A stretch of DNA of 64,000 bases, taken from the NCBI GenBank assembly GCA_037501455.1, contig CM074864.1, positions 33,258,001 through 33,322,000 on the forward strand. Direction: 5' to 3'. Below are positions 1 to 11,883 of the stretch, piece after piece. Position numbers and translations under genes: made by a program. The DNA comes from Lantana camara. Lineage: Eukaryota > Streptophyta > Magnoliopsida > Lamiales > Verbenaceae. The notes under the pieces are model-generated. The model worked only from the letters and a program-made list of their open reading frames with translations, made no database searches and was not told the DNA's origin. Position 1 is the first letter of the stretch. The number at the start of each line of letters is the position of its first letter.

Positions 1-89
1 TTGGATAGTAAAAGAACTTTCGGAAATGTAGGAAAATTCTAGGGTTGTAGGGGTATTTTTGTAATTTCCAACTTGCCCCTGTTTCGGGC
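1..89. other. Left flank of element A, unassigned
   Basis: No coding sequence is visible in these 89 bases. The wording 'aggggtatttttgtaattt' resembles the first few hundred bases of the E-type LTRs in this window (element-sense strand), so it may be a piece of another LTR. The five bases before A (cgggc) do not match the five after A's 3' LTR (gtagt), so this flank and the right flank do not look like one split target. Confidence 0.3.
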
Positions 90-3000
90 TATTACAAGCC
101 CGGATTTTTTAGATCAGGATAGCACGGGTAAGTAAAGGGTTAAGAGGAAAGCGTTTATAGCCTTAGTTCATTACACATTCCATTTTATGTGAATTATGTG
201 CACTTATATTCTGATTTATGATTTGTGCCTTGTTGAGAAGAATCACATCACTATTCATCCACCGAACCCTAAACCTTTACCTAAACCTTGAAAATCCTTA
301 GAAAGCTGATTTCTATATTTTTCAAACCCAAATCATAGCTTTCATCATTCTGAAATACATTTTTAAAATTGTTTGTTGAAAATTCCATTTAGGTCCCTAG
401 AGACTATTCATCTTTAATTGTAGGAATTTTCGAAACACTTTTACCTATTCAATATTGGGCTCGATAGAATCCTTGTAAAATTTTATGAATTTTGGTATGA
501 TTTCCAAACACTAATTCTTAACGTAGCTTTAGTAGAAATCAAAACTGGCCGAAAAACCTTAATTTTGCCCTAAATTAGAAATTTCTGAATTTCAACGTTT
601 TCGCCTATGCAATTTTATAACCATTACGATCCTTGGATTATTTTATGAATTTTAGGACCTTTTCCAAACTCTAGTTCAAACCATAACTCGATTTATAAAT
701 TTTTCCTTATTTTTCCCAAAGTACTATTTCTACCGTAAAAACTAATCTTCAAACCGTCCAACATTTGGTATACAATATTACAGTCAAAATGATCCTTGAA
801 TTATTTCAAGAATCATGGACACTTTCTCGGGAATCAATTCACATTCTAGCTTCGTTTATGAATTTTATCGTATTTTTCAAAATTCCCGAACGACTACTAC
901 TTTAAATGTAGACGTTCAAACGTTAAGTGTTTATAACCATTAGAAAGCTCTTTCGGTTCTCTTTCTTTTGCAAGTTCTATCATTTCAAACTAAATCCTAG
1001 ACGTTCTTCTACGAATTTATTACCAACTTCATCCTATTTTAGAATTATTTTTATTTGGTCATTATTAATAAATAAATTAATTATATCTTAAACATACACA
1101 TAAGTATACAACTAAACCCCCCCTAATAAATAAACCTAGCTTACTCACACCATGATTCATCTAATTAATTCTTCATAATTGCAATATAAGCCCCTAAATG
1201 CCAACTATAAATACCCTAAGAAGCATAACATAAAATTCCCACAAAATTCTCACTCTCTCGCTCTCACTCACGGAACAACCACAATCTCTCTCATAAGGTG
1301 CAATTTTCTTTATTTATTTCATGCTTTATGTTATGTGTTTAATATTAGAATATTAGTAGCATGCTTAGGAATAATAAAATTATGCTTTAGGAATTTATTT
1401 TTATAATATATATGCATAATTGTTAGTTTTATGTGTAATGTGCCTACATTATGGAATTTTATTTAATTAATTGCATGGATTATGATATAATATAGCATGA
1501 GTATGTATTTAAATAATTATGTTCTTGTTTGATTAAATTTATGCTTAGAATAATTTATTTAGATTTAATTTCATAATTAAAGTGTTACATTTGAATTTAA
1601 TTATACGTTATGAATTCAAAAATTTATTGAATGTGAGCATGAACTAGTATGAACATCTTCATAAGCTTAAGAACACCTTCATAATGTTCTTGAACCAAAT
1701 TCATGTGCACGTGTGATAGTGTGTGTATGTGTGTGTTTAATTTTGTGTTATAAAGTGTTTAATTCATAAGAAATTGAATAGTAAATGTTTTTAATAGTAA
1801 TTTTGACTTTTTGGTCAACATTTAATCAAATAATTTCGAAATTAATTATAAAATAGGATTTTGGAATTTTAAATAAAGATTTTTCCAAATTAATTCAAAA
1901 ATTAATAAAATTATAAAATAATTTCAAAATCAACCTACATTGTTAAATTAAATTCTAAATTTAATTCATAATACTCTAATTAAGGTCACAACATGATTAA
2001 CAAATATTTAAGTGGTTAAAGAATTTTTAAAACCTAATTAATTAATTAATTTTCCTTAAACACTTAAAAATAAATTTTACCGGGAAATAATTTCTAAATG
2101 TTATAAGAATTTTCTAATATGCTATATTTTATGTGATTGTTTGATTAGAATAATAAGAACCTAGTTCTAAGTCAGTAGTAATTATTTTCAGGCGACAATT
2201 GCACTAAACAGTGGGATCCATTCCAATCTGTTTGAATTTTGATACTAGGTGAGGGTTAAAACATTTTCAACTGGAATCATGTATATATCTATATCTAATT
2301 ATAAAATGATTTCCAAATCTACCTATCTATTATTTGATTTCCTATCTATACATATTAATATAATACATATTCCTATTTATGAGGAAAATATCAATAAGTC
2401 GGAATCAAGATCTTATCCGAACATTATATATTTTAGTCCTATTAATATTAAGAACTGATTCCCGACTAAGCAAGTAAATCATTATTATTTATCAAAATGG
2501 GCCCGGCATGTAGCTGTGTCAAGCAATACTCGGAAGGCATCGGGCCGAGGGTATTGTTGGTGCCACAGACCGCCACCAACTCTTGCTAGTGGTTTAGCTG
2601 GAGGTTAGTTACTCCACGCCAAGAGACTTACAAGGGAGAATAACCTCCCTGGGAGAGATAGCTTCCTCCCACATATTATATATCGTCGGTAGGGTTTGCT
2701 CCCCTACTGACACTACGGTGTTGCGGAGTTATTATCATATTTAGTTTTATTAAAGTACTGGTGCCTTGATCAGCCCGGTACTATTTTACAAATATTTTAA
2801 GGAGATTGGAGGGAGACGCCTTACTTGCAGGCAGTACAAATCTTTTATCAAACGGTTCATCAATTATAAACTAAACTCCAAATACCGCTATCCCGATTTC
2901 AAACTTACGAAACGTATCATATTTGCTATATCCTATTGCTATCATTATATATAAATATATATCTATATATATATAATCATATATATCTAAATCTAATCTT

Positions 3001-3412
3001 CCTTCACTTAGTCACTTTGACTAATTCCTTGCCTGTTTCAAACACATGATTTCAGGGAGCGAGGACAACGACACCTAGAGGTATCTTGAAGCTATAGGTG
3101 TCATATTTATTAGATCAGGTTTAGATTAAGAGCATTTAATCCTGATCATGTATATATTGCTAATAAATGCTCTTATACATTAACTACATACACTACACTA
3201 CCATATTACCCCCTTACAATATCATGCAGTATTCTGTATGCTATTATATTTCTTGTTGCAAATTTTAAATTCTTTTATCTTCCGTTGCATTTTACCCTAC
3301 GCTCTACTTAAGTACCGTCTATACTGTTCGCCGTAGTATTTCTCGAGTGCTAGGTCTCACATCCGCTCGAGGGTAGTACGGTGCGGGAGTTGTAGTGTTA
3401 GGGGGCGCTACA
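90..3412 (+). repeat. Element A 5' LTR
   Basis: This 3.3 kb AT-rich repeat matches, with scattered differences, the interrupted repeat at 29897-30250, 40305-41220 and 43493-45545. It ends in gctaca directly before a tRNA-Met type PBS. The first bases read tattacaagcccgg, where the 3' copy reads tgtaacagcccgg, so the canonical TG start appears mutated. It contains no meaningful ORF; the short ORFs here are chance. Confidence 0.85.
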
Positions 3413-3420
3413 GCTTAAGG

Positions 3421-3432
3421 TGGTATCAGAGC
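3421..3432 (+). other. Primer-binding site of element A (tRNA-Met type)
   Basis: The sequence tggtatcagagc starts eight bases after the LTR end. It is the standard plant Ty3/gypsy PBS complementary to the 3' end of a methionine tRNA. The leader that follows lacks the motif shared by B, C, E and F. Confidence 0.85.
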
Positions 3433-3515
3433 ACCAGGTTGGGTTAAGAAGAGACTTAACCTATAAATGTTGGGAGAATGCTCATTTTGTACTTGAACTT
3501 TAGAATTCACTCTAA

Positions 3516-4190
3516 GTGTTTCTTTATATAGCAATGGAGAATCAAGAACACGGGAACCCACATCATATCTGGCTTGAGGAGTACGAGGTCCCACACACTA
3601 TAGCAGTATCTCATCGTGAGAACCCTACGCGTTATTACACTTGGCAGAGGGCGAGACATGTAGTTCGGGGAGGTAGAGCAGGTAGAGTTGGGCATGCTTA
3701 TTCGAACCGTTTAGTGCATATGCTTGAGTCAGAGCGAGATGCGTATTATATGGAGGCTCAGATGGCTCGTGAGTATCAGCTGGAGTCTACTAGGCATCTT
3801 GATTTAGCCCTACAGAATGCTGTGAGTAGGAATTTTACTCAGCAGCAGACATCCACGCTAGAGCAAGAGAACGCCAATCTTGTAGCACAGGTAGCGACTT
3901 TACAGCAGGATCTAGCTACTATGACTCTTTCCAGAAATGCCGCTCGGAATTTATATCAGCGTTACCGTTCTTGTATTCGGAGTCGCCTGGCCGGTGCCTA
4001 TCATCTGTTTGGTGTACAGGCTATTCAGGAGGAGGTTGCAGCCGCAGAGCCTGAGGAGGAGGAGCCCGGAGGTGATGCAGAGGCTGAGCAGGATCCTGAG
4101 GAGGATGAGCAGGGTTCAGAGGAGGAGCAGCAGGGTGATGGTTGGAGTCCTATTCGAGGTGAGGTAGTGGATAGTGATCAGCATGATTAG
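3516..4190 (+). CDS. Extra ORF upstream of gag in element A (coiled-coil, acidic tail)
   Basis: This 224-codon ORF lies between the PBS and gag on the sense strand. The first ATG is at 3516; a second in-frame ATG at 3534 (MENQEHG) may be the real start. Roughly residues 65-150 are rich in Glu, Gln, Leu and Ala with heptad-like spacing, suggesting a coiled coil. Residues from about 175 on form a Glu/Asp-rich tail ending DSDQHD. There is no zinc knuckle, protease or polymerase motif, and I do not recognise the family. It is the only long undisrupted reading frame in A; gag and pol both have stops and frameshifts. A short acidic frame with a similar end lies upstream of the related gag relic at 46250. 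It could be a structural accessory protein, but the function is unknown. Confidence 0.6.
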   Translation: MFLYIAMENQEHGNPHHIWLEEYEVPHTIAVSHRENPTRYYTWQRARHVVRGGRAGRVGHAYSNRLVHMLESERDAYYMEAQMAREYQLESTRHLDLALQNAVSRNFTQQQTSTLEQENANLVAQVATLQQDLATMTLSRNAARNLYQRYRSCIRSRLAGAYHLFGVQAIQEEVAAAEPEEEEPGGDAEAEQDPEEDEQGSEEEQQGDGWSPIRGEVVDSDQHD

Positions 4191-4743
4191 GCAGAGATTA
4201 TCCTGGAGCTTGGTTTATATATAGGAGTAGTATCAGTGGGAGGTTGTACAGATCAGTCAGTAGAGGACCTTCCCCTTTTGACGTAGCAGTTGACGCAGCT
4301 AGCCTGATGGAGATGAGTGAGTTGAGAGCTTTATAGGGTGTAACTTGACGTAGATCAGGTCCACCCCATTTTGCTTTTTGTAGTTGTAGTTATAGCTCTC
4401 AAACTTGATGTATATATATAACCCACTTTTGCAGTTAAATTCTTGTTCTACATTTACTGCTTTCATACTTATTGCATTATGAGTTAGAATTGCTTCAAGA
4501 TACCAGCAGGACCGTGAGTGAGTATTTTATTTTCCTGCACCTTTACTTGTTATTATGTTTGTGTTTTACTTTTCTGCACTCTTTCAATTGTTGTTCTGTT
4601 TAATTTTGTGCTTTACTTTACTAAATCTGTGTGATATGATATCTACTGCTTGATATTATTTGAAACATGTATTTATGTGATTATATGCAACACATTCTTA
4701 ACCATCATGCATTATATTCTTTATAAAGCAACTGCAAATCAAT
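4191..4743 (+). other. Spacer between extra ORF and gag in element A
   Basis: About 550 AT-rich bases without a gene. Phrases such as 'cttcaagatacca' and 'atcatgcattata' recur in the matching position of relic I (around 45920 and 46200), so the spacer is homologous between the two elements. No PPT or splice site can be called confidently. Confidence 0.5.
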
Positions 4744-5730
4744 ATGTCTCCTCGACGAGCTACCCAAGACAACACCCCCCCTCAAGAAGGTGCATCCTTG
4801 GCAGGAGGAAACTCTGAATTAGTGGATGCTTTGAAGGAGATCGTGCAAACTTGTGCTAATGGAACAAAGGGGAATAACGAAAAAACGCTGGAGAAATTTC
4901 TACGAATGAACCTGCCAAAGTTCTTTGGAGAACCCAGTGATACGAAAGCTGAAAATTGGATAGCTAGCATAGAAAAGATCTTCGAAGCCATGGGTATTTC
5001 CCTAGAAGAACCAGAAAGCATCCAGTTTGCAGTTTTTATGTTAGAAGGAGCAGCGTTAAGTTGGTGGAATTATATCAAGCGTGTTTGGGCAGAAGATCAA
5101 GTTAATTATAGGTGGGTAGACTTTGTCAGAGTATTTCAAAACAAATACATCCCTTAAATAGTTAGGGATGCTCGAGAGGCAGAATTCATGGAGTTAGTAC
5201 AAGGCAATATGTTGGTAGCTGAGTACGAAGCTAAATTTATCAGGATGAGTCAATACGCCCCACATATCCTCCATGACCAACGTCGAAAAACTCAGCGATT
5301 CATTAAGGGACTTAAGTCGGATCTTAGGTGGGCGTTGGCTCCATTTGAATTGGAAATTTATACTAAGGCTGTGGAAACGGCTATGAAAACAGAGGCTACA
5401 CATAAAGAGGTTCGTATAGCTAATAGCCATCCTGGATCCTTCTACAAGCCAACTCAGGGATCTAAACGACCTGCTGGACCAACAAAGCCAAATCCAGGAA
5501 AGAAACCGATACAATCATGGTCCCGACCTCAACAGATATTCCCAAAACCTCAAGAAGAGATTGTTTGTGAATATTGTCAGAAGCGTGGACATACTGAGAA
5601 GGATTGTCATAGAAATCTGGAGTCTGTACATGGTGTGGAAGCCCTGACCATCAGTATCCAGAATGCCCAAAGGGACCAAAACAGTGGAATAAAGAAAAGG
5701 TTCCAGCTAAGACTCATAGAAGACCAGTAG
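4744..5730 (+). pseudogene. gag: Element A gag, broken
   Basis: This encodes the retrotransposon capsid/nucleocapsid protein. Starting at ATG 4744 (MSPRRATQ), it shows the plant Ty3 gag fold: KFLRMNLPKFFGEPSD, then LEGAALSWWNY, then a stop (TAA at 5155-5157) where related gags have Gln. The same frame continues from 5158 with EAEFMELVQGN and FIKGLKSDLRWAL. The first zinc knuckle is CEYCQKRGHTEKDC at about 5567-5610. A second knuckle, CTWCGSPDHQYPEC, lies at about 5627-5668 but in another frame, showing a one-base indel between the two. The extra ORF lies upstream and the protease downstream. The stop and the indel make the gene inactive. Confidence 0.85.
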
Positions 5731-6071
5731 TTAAAGGACGTGCTTATGCTATAGAGGGTGATGAGAATCCCGATCCAACCAAGGTCGTTGATGGTACGGT
5801 ACACATCCTAAACACGTCAGTTATTGCTTTATATGACCCTGGAGCTACGCATTCATTTATTGCATCTGAATTATGTGTGCATTTCAATTTTCCACTTGAA
5901 TCGTTGCCTTATATGCTCAAAATAAGTTCTCCTTTGGGAGCTTGTTTTACTACGGATAGACGATATAAACGCTGTCCTATAAGGATTGGTACCCAATACT
6001 ACCCGATAGATCTTATAGAATTACCGATGTCAAGATATGGAATTATTCTGGGAATTGATTGGCTTAGTAAG
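5731..6071 (+). pseudogene. pro: Element A aspartic protease, 5' part (cut by element B)
   Basis: Read in the frame of the second zinc knuckle, this runs VVKGRAYAIEGDE and then the retroviral-type aspartic protease core. The active site is ALYDPGATHSFI (DPGA replaces the DSGA or DTGA of other families, as is common in plant gypsy elements). The C-terminal protease stretch GIILGIDWLSK follows. The frame ends where element B inserted at 6072; the coding sequence resumes at 14565-14570 after the duplicated gtaag. As part of a disrupted polyprotein it cannot function. Confidence 0.85.
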
Positions 6072-7030
6072 TGTAACGCCCCGATTTTCAGATAGCCAGG
6101 TACGCTCGACACGTGTGGGTTTCGAGGGTTAGGATTTTATTTTATTATTTTCATTTATTTAATTCATACGTGTTATATTAATTTTATAAATTGTGATCCA
6201 ACATGATTACGTGAAAATATATGAAATATATGTCAACTTGAGGATTCTTGTATGAATGGAATTTAATTGTTACGTGAATTAAGTGTCCAATTTGATTTAA
6301 TTGCCAAATTGTCCTTAAATGCTCATTCATTTTAATTGAGGGACCAAATTGCATGAAAGCTTTGTGGACCTAGTTGATCATTTCCCAACCTTGGGTACTC
6401 AATTGCATAACTTATAGAACTTAGGGATTTGATCATAAATATTCCTTTTTTCTCCCAAATATATCGATACATGCTTCCCTTTCATCATCTTCATTCATTT
6501 TCATCCCAAAATCATCATCCTTCCTTGCTCCTCTCTACCGAGCCAAAACTATGAAAAGGGAAGAAGAGAAATCATTCATCTTCAAGCTATTTTCCAAGAA
6601 AGCTAGGGAATTCAAGCTCAAGCAACTATGTTCATCATCTTTTTCCATCTATTTTCACTTGAAGGTATAGTTGAGCATGTATGTGAATTCTTGGGAATAA
6701 TTCATGAAGCTAGGGTTATGATTTTGGTGTAACAACTTGTCTATATGATGTTAGAAGCAATACTTCAAGCTTTAGACTTGAAAATATGCATGAAGTCTTG
6801 AAGAATATAAGATTATAGGATGAATTTATATATAAGCTAAAGTTGGTGATTGTGATGATTAAAGCATGGATTATGTGTTTATATTGTGTTTTATTGCACT
6901 TTAAGCATGTATATATGTTTCCTTCTATGAATTATAAAATATGGAATGGATTATGAGTGTTTTGGGAGCTTTGGGAGCTTGGTTCGTAGCTCCCCTGTTC
7001 TTCTCCCCTGTTTCTGAACCTTCTGTGTAA

Positions 7031-7233
7031 CGGGAACGGCCGTTCCCGCCCCTTTTGCAAAAGGGGAACAGTCGTTCCCATTGTTTGAATAATGTGTCAG
7101 GCGGCGAGGACGGGAACGCCCGTTCCCACTTTGTCTCACAGACGGGAACGGCCGTTCCCATCTTCGGGGAGCCGCTTCGGGACTGGGGAACGACCCTTCC
7201 CATTTTGTACTAAAGCCTGGAACAGCCGTTCCC
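7031..7233 (+). repeat. Cluster of GGGAACG-N2-CGTTCCC palindromes in B 5' LTR
   Basis: Six related palindromes lie in about 200 bp. The best is cgggaacggccgttcccg at 7031-7048, perfect over 18 bases. Others are near 7063, 7111, 7143, 7185 and 7219, some with one or two mismatches. The matching cluster in the 3' LTR is at 12843-13045. Clusters with the same core occur at the same LTR depth in element C. Confidence 0.85.
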
Positions 7234-7725
7234 AAGTCACTGGAAGTGCAGAAAGTTTCTACACAAAATTACAATTTTAGCCCCTCGTTCCAATGGTTTA
7301 TGTGACCGCAAATTGTTATTATATGAATGATTACATGCCAAAACGTGATATTTACATGCTACATTGTGTATTGCTCGATGTCTCGTGTATGATCACGCCG
7401 TGCGTCGTTATATGGAATAATATGCTAGAATTGTGGTCTCATGCACGGACATTGTTCCGTTTCTTGTCCAGTTATTCTCCAGGGCGGAGATTGTGGATCA
7501 TGAGCACGTTCACGTATTCACGAGTCGTGTGTCGCCTGTCAGGTGAGGTTTAATTTCTAGTTATATAGAACCCATATGACCTTTACGTGGGTTTTGGCCA
7601 AAGGTATTTATATTTATAATTTCATGAAAGTACTTATCATTTCAAGCATGTTATTGTTCATAAATCAAGCAAGTAGGTCATGTTAGTATGCACAAATCAG
7701 GCATGTCATGTCATCAAGCAAGTCA

Positions 7726-8034
7726 TGTGTTCTCCTGGCCAGGTTCTCCTTAGGGAGGGCGCTGGACCGGTCCTCGGGCCGGTGATTGTCCGTCCAATCA
7801 CAGGAAGAACAATACCGTATCGTGTTCGTGTGTTCTCTTGGCCAGGTTCTCCTTAGGGAGGGCGCTGGACCGGTTTTAGAGCCGGTGGTTGTCCGTCCAA
7901 CCACAAGAAGAACAAAGGCCTATCGTGTGCATGTGTTCTCCTGGCCAGGTTCTCCTTAGAGAGGGCGCTGGGCTGATCTTAGAGCCGGTGGTTGTCCGTC
8001 CAACCACAGGAGAAACAACCCATCGTGCTACAAG
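7726..8034 (+). repeat. Three-copy 103-bp tandem repeat in B 5' LTR
   Basis: Copies begin at 7726, 7829 and 7932 with tgtgttctc(c/t)tggccagg. Each contains 'gagggcgctgg' and an internal inverted pair, (g)gtgattgtccgtccaatcac or ggtggttgtccgtccaacca, whose two sides change together between copies (gtgattg/caatcac against ggtggttg/caaccac). The same array is at 13538-13846 in the 3' LTR. Confidence 0.85.
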
Positions 8035-8759
8035 CAAGCCATGTAGTGATTGCATGATCTCCATTCCATGAACGTGTTATATGACTACACTATTGCATGA
8101 TTGCATGGTAATTGAGTTGCGTGATCACCTAATGATTAACAAGCAAGCAAGTATGTTTATCGATTGCAAGAAAAGAACAAGAACTTAATATTAATAGTTG
8201 TATTCTCGGGCGAAGTTAGATTATTATTGAACTTGTATATTTACCTTTTATAAACCTTTACCCGAGAATATGACTTGCATGTTATCTGTGCTAATATGTA
8301 TTTAAACCCCTCACTCGGTCTTCACAGACTGACACCTCCACCTTTCAGGTATTGCAGGTACGTGCTAGGCGGGAAGTGAGTCATGTCCAGTTGTTAGAGT
8401 TGAGTCAAACACGGTGCATTTATTTGATTGTTTATTTATTGCCCGAGAAATCATGTTTACAGTTATATGTTATTTATTTTAAGGAGATGAAAATGTATTG
8501 ATAAATATAGTAAAGCATGTTTAGATTGATAAATGAAACATCGTGACTTGGTAAATGGAAATGCTTGATAAAGATTAGTTTATGCTTCCGCTTTAATTTT
8601 GCTGCATGAGTTAGTTTTCCCGCCTAGCCTATTGAGTTATTGCATTGTCACCCGTTCGCTATAGGTTGGTTCATGTACGGATTGGCCGTTTCGTATGTGG
8701 ATTGACCTATAGTGCGGGGGTGTGGTACCTCCACGTGTTAAGGGGTGCTACATCTAAGG

Positions 8760-8770
8760 TGGTATCAGAG
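8760..8770 (+). other. Primer-binding site of element B
   Basis: The sequence tggtatcagag lies eight bases downstream of the 5' LTR and is followed by tccggttgcaaaaccgag, nearly the same as in element C. Confidence 0.85.
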
Positions 8771-8791
8771 TCCGGTTGCAAAACCGAGATT

Positions 8792-8833
8792 CTAGTGTCG
8801 TGTCGTGTCAAGTCTAGGTCATACGGCATAGGA
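8792..8833 (+). promoter_or_regulatory. Shared leader motif, element B
   Basis: The block gtgtcgtgtc...gtctaggtcatacggcatagga lies about 30-75 bases after the PBS. Close versions occur at the same position in C (37620-37658), E (23297-23335) and F (56875-56912), but not in A. The position suits an RNA packaging or dimerisation signal; this is inference. Confidence 0.6.
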
Positions 8834-11530
8834 ATTACTTGACAATTTGAGAGTCCTGCATTTTATTTGAACTTGTTGACTTACTTGGAATCCGTGAAGT
8901 ACTTGAATTATGCTATAATTTGAGTGAATTGTTGATAACTTGTGTACTGTGTTGATTTGTATTATTAATCGTCAATTAATTGATCTTGAATTGCTGGAAA
9001 TTTATGGGAACAACTTGTTTTGTTCGAACATTTATGAATTATTTGTTGTAATTATATTAAATTTTCATTATTGACATCAACTATGTGAGAACTATATGAC
9101 ATGAGCACGTCTTACCCACATGCATTTATCTTCAAAAGCAAGTTGTGAGTGATAGGTTTTGGGAAATGTATTAATCAAGGCTGGAGGATTTTGAAGATTT
9201 AAGAGATCGATCAACCGTTCGAACCAAGTTGCAATTTGGTCAACAAGGAAGGGACACCGGAATTGAGTTTAACGTTTCTACGGTGCCAGGTTCTTCAATG
9301 CATTCGTAAGCACGTGCATCATAATTGTTAATTAAATTGTTTTTCAATTATAAATGCCGTTCTAATTGTGTTTGAAATTTCCTACTTGATGTCTTGGATC
9401 CATGATTAAATTATTTATTTTCTTTACATTTCCTTATTTATATGTATACCTTCCAAGTGATATAATTGCTCTAACGTGTTGCATTTTAAGTTATGCGAAA
9501 GGTAGACCGTAACACTATAACCATCATGCATTATTTAGTGGTTGTTGGCAGTAGGTTCTCCCTATTCCCAGCACAATCTTTGCCCCTATTTCTATTGACT
9601 TGAATTCAAGGAAGAGCGTTTTAAATTATTGGGTATCATGGTTGTAACCGGGTCGTTCGAGCTGACTTGAAGTTTAATAAGGTTTGGGGACTGTGAGAAT
9701 TTGTCGATTCAGGATTCCGTAGAAGCATGTACAATATAGAGATTTGGAAAATTTTGGAAAACGAGGAAATGACGATAATTTCAAGCAGATAAATGTTCAG
9801 TGGGTCTTTCAACCTTCAGAAACTAATTAGCATTTCGGGAATTCAGTAAGGGTAGGAGAAAGAAATTTCTTGTTTTGGATTAGGATGCTAGCTTGACAGA
9901 TATAAACTTTAGAAGCAGTAGAGGGTAAATACAGGACATGGCATTTTCATGAATAACAGAAGGGGTATAGGATATTGAAGAATTTTAAATATCAAATCAA
10001 AGTGGTGACAGTCAGGGAGCTTTAAGTTGAGTATGTTGATAACGGAAAGAATTAGAAGAGAATCATCAATCAAAATCTTGATTAATAACAAGTGGAACAA
10101 GAAAAAGGGGTACGGGAATCAAGTCAGCAGAGAAGCTTGCAAGTGAGAAAAGATAAGAAAATTTCTATTTTCTTAAGGGGGAGAGTCGGCCTGAAAATAA
10201 GAAGAAGTGGAGTAAAACAATTAGGGAAGTTGGAATTTTGAGGAAACCGATTCTTCCTGGAAACCTCTAGCAGAACCATGTGAAAGAAGTCTTCAATAAT
10301 TTAAGCTTTTCTCCCTCTTACACAAAGAAAAGTCCCATCATCGACAGTCACTTTGTGCCATCATCGATTTCAAGAAAGTGGGTACACCGTCCGCAATTCT
10401 CCGACAACTTCCGGATATCATTTGACTCAGTAAATAAAAAGGATGCAGTTGGGTAATGTTCGGAAGTAATTTTCAGTTTTAGCAGATTAACTCTGACAAG
10501 AGTTTTCTTACGAAGTTATTACTTATACCCTAGAGATGCCGGTAATAGCACATCGTGCTCTCATCCGGGTTGTCGCCGTCACTTCCATAAGTATATCAGT
10601 TTACCATGAACACTTCAGAAAGATGAAAGACTGCTTGATCCTCTCTTTCAAGATATTTCGTGGAATGGTGGGTATGTTATCAGATTTCAGGGATCAAAGG
10701 GAGATGTTTCACTAGGACTTGATTCTTTCAGTCTCTATGCAAGTGTGCTTGCTGAATTACTCTCACGGGATGACTGCCTTGATTCTTTTGTAATAAATAT
10801 TCGCCATATTGTTAACTAAGGGAATAGGAGCTTAACTTTCGGGCTTCAAATAGAGAGTTAAGATCTATGCTTCAGGAAGTTGTTTCACTTGGATTACCGA
10901 GGTATAGAAAATAGTAAAACCTGTTCGTTCGGTTGCTGGAAAAGAACTTGCTTGGAACCCAAAATCAGTCTTTTAAACTTGAACGGGCGATTACACTCTA
11001 ACAAGAAAATCAGGGTGTTCTTAATTCTGAAATCAGAAAGTAAATGTGAGAATCAGTGCAAGAATGGTTCAACCGGTAAATCTGGGATTAAAACGGGTTT
11101 GAAGACGTGGTGATTAATGATGATTGACGGATTATGTTAGAAAATAGCACAAGGGCAGAGACAATTACTGGAAATGGGGATATCGAACCGTCGTGGTACA
11201 AAGCGAGCAAAACCTCAACTAAAGAATCAAGTATTCAACTGAATCAATTCAGTGACAGAACTGCAATCCTCGGTGAACGGTACACATAAACATGCATACC
11301 ATGTGTACCATTATTCTATTATTATTATCATTATCTTTTTATTTTTGTACGTGACTCCTTGTTATTATTAATTATTATTATTATTATTTCATTGTTTTTG
11401 CATATGATTCCTTGATTGTTATTACTTGTTACGTGAACGATTATTTACATAAGTGATAAATTTTATTTGACCCTTATGTGTTAATTGTAAATAATTGTCT
11501 AAGTGCTTGCTTGAATTTTATTCGTGTGCG

Positions 11531-11637
11531 TGAGAGACGGGGATTCTCTCAGGGTTGTCAAGAGACGGGGTTCTCTTGTTACTTGCTCGAGAGGCGGGGT
11601 TCTCTCGTTGATTGTTTGAGAGACGGGGCACTCTCAG
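11531..11637 (+). repeat. Hairpin array in B interior (GAGAGACGGGGTTCTCTC type)
   Basis: Four short stem-loops lie in about 105 bases: tgagaga/tctctca (11531-11551), caagaga/tctcttg (11559-11578), cgagag/ctctcg (11588-11607) and tgagag/ctctca (11617-11636). The loop is close to cgggg(a/t). The outer base pair changes from T-A to C-G, with both sides changing, which indicates selection on pairing. Related arrays occur in E and F. Confidence 0.8.
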
Positions 11638-11847
11638 TAATTTCAACCACTTGTCAAGTTGTTATAGTGGAAGGGTAGATTTTCTTACAAGTGTTTAGGC
11701 TCCGGAAAGTTGAGGGTCGTGATTTCACATCTTGGCGGATCTTGTGGATCAAAGACCTCTTTCGAACTAATCCCTGACGGGGAGCAGCTAACTCGCGTGG
11801 GATGAACACGTAAGAGCCAATTAAAAATTCCAGGAATTCAGGACAAG

Positions 11848-11865
11848 GAATCCGAGGACGGATTC
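11848..11865 (+). promoter_or_regulatory. PPT-side stem-loop, element B
   Basis: The stem gaatccg/cggattc encloses the loop agga. It ends four bases before the purine-rich tract begins. Counterparts with different stems but the same loop core lie beside the PPTs of A, C, E and F. Confidence 0.7.
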
Positions 11866-11868
11866 TCT

Positions 11869-11883
11869 TAAGGGGGAGAGAGT
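11869..11883 (+). other. Polypurine tract of element B
   Basis: The tract taagggggagagagt lies immediately before the 3' LTR start tgtaacg and is the expected plus-strand primer site. Confidence 0.8.

Larger units (their letters stand above)
6072..8752 (+). repeat. Element B 5' LTR
   Basis: This 2681-bp LTR matches 11884-14564 at the same length with only scattered substitutions. It contains a cluster of GGGAACG palindromes (7031-7233) and a three-copy 103-bp tandem repeat (7726-8034). Its beginning (tgtaacgccccgattttcag, then ...acacgtgtgggttt) is close to the sense-strand start of the C LTR. A TATA-like stretch (caaatatatcgata, about 6457-6470) followed by a pyrimidine-rich segment may mark the promoter, which is uncertain. 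The peptides that can be read across it are not genes. Confidence 0.9.
8753..11883 (+). other. Element B interior, non-coding
   Basis: These 3131 bases lie between the LTRs. They hold the PBS (8760), the shared leader motif (8792-8833), ATT-rich simple sequence near 11320-11390, the hairpin array (11531-11637), the PPT-side stem-loop (11848-11865) and the PPT. The longest ORFs are under 80 codons, resemble nothing, and lack zinc-knuckle, DPGA, FIDD or integrase motifs. No decayed remnant of gag or pol could be recognised by eye. Confidence 0.8.

Noticed and set aside
7031..7233. Heat-shock element cluster like that of ONSEN
   Set aside because: The GAA and TTC blocks are six bases apart, not the two-base spacing of a standard heat-shock element.
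6925..7280. Repeated peptide-like ORFs across the B palindromes (also 12737-13092, 31643-32057, 39094-39456)
   Set aside because: Palindromic DNA keeps both strands open and gives similar peptides on each; no gene signals.
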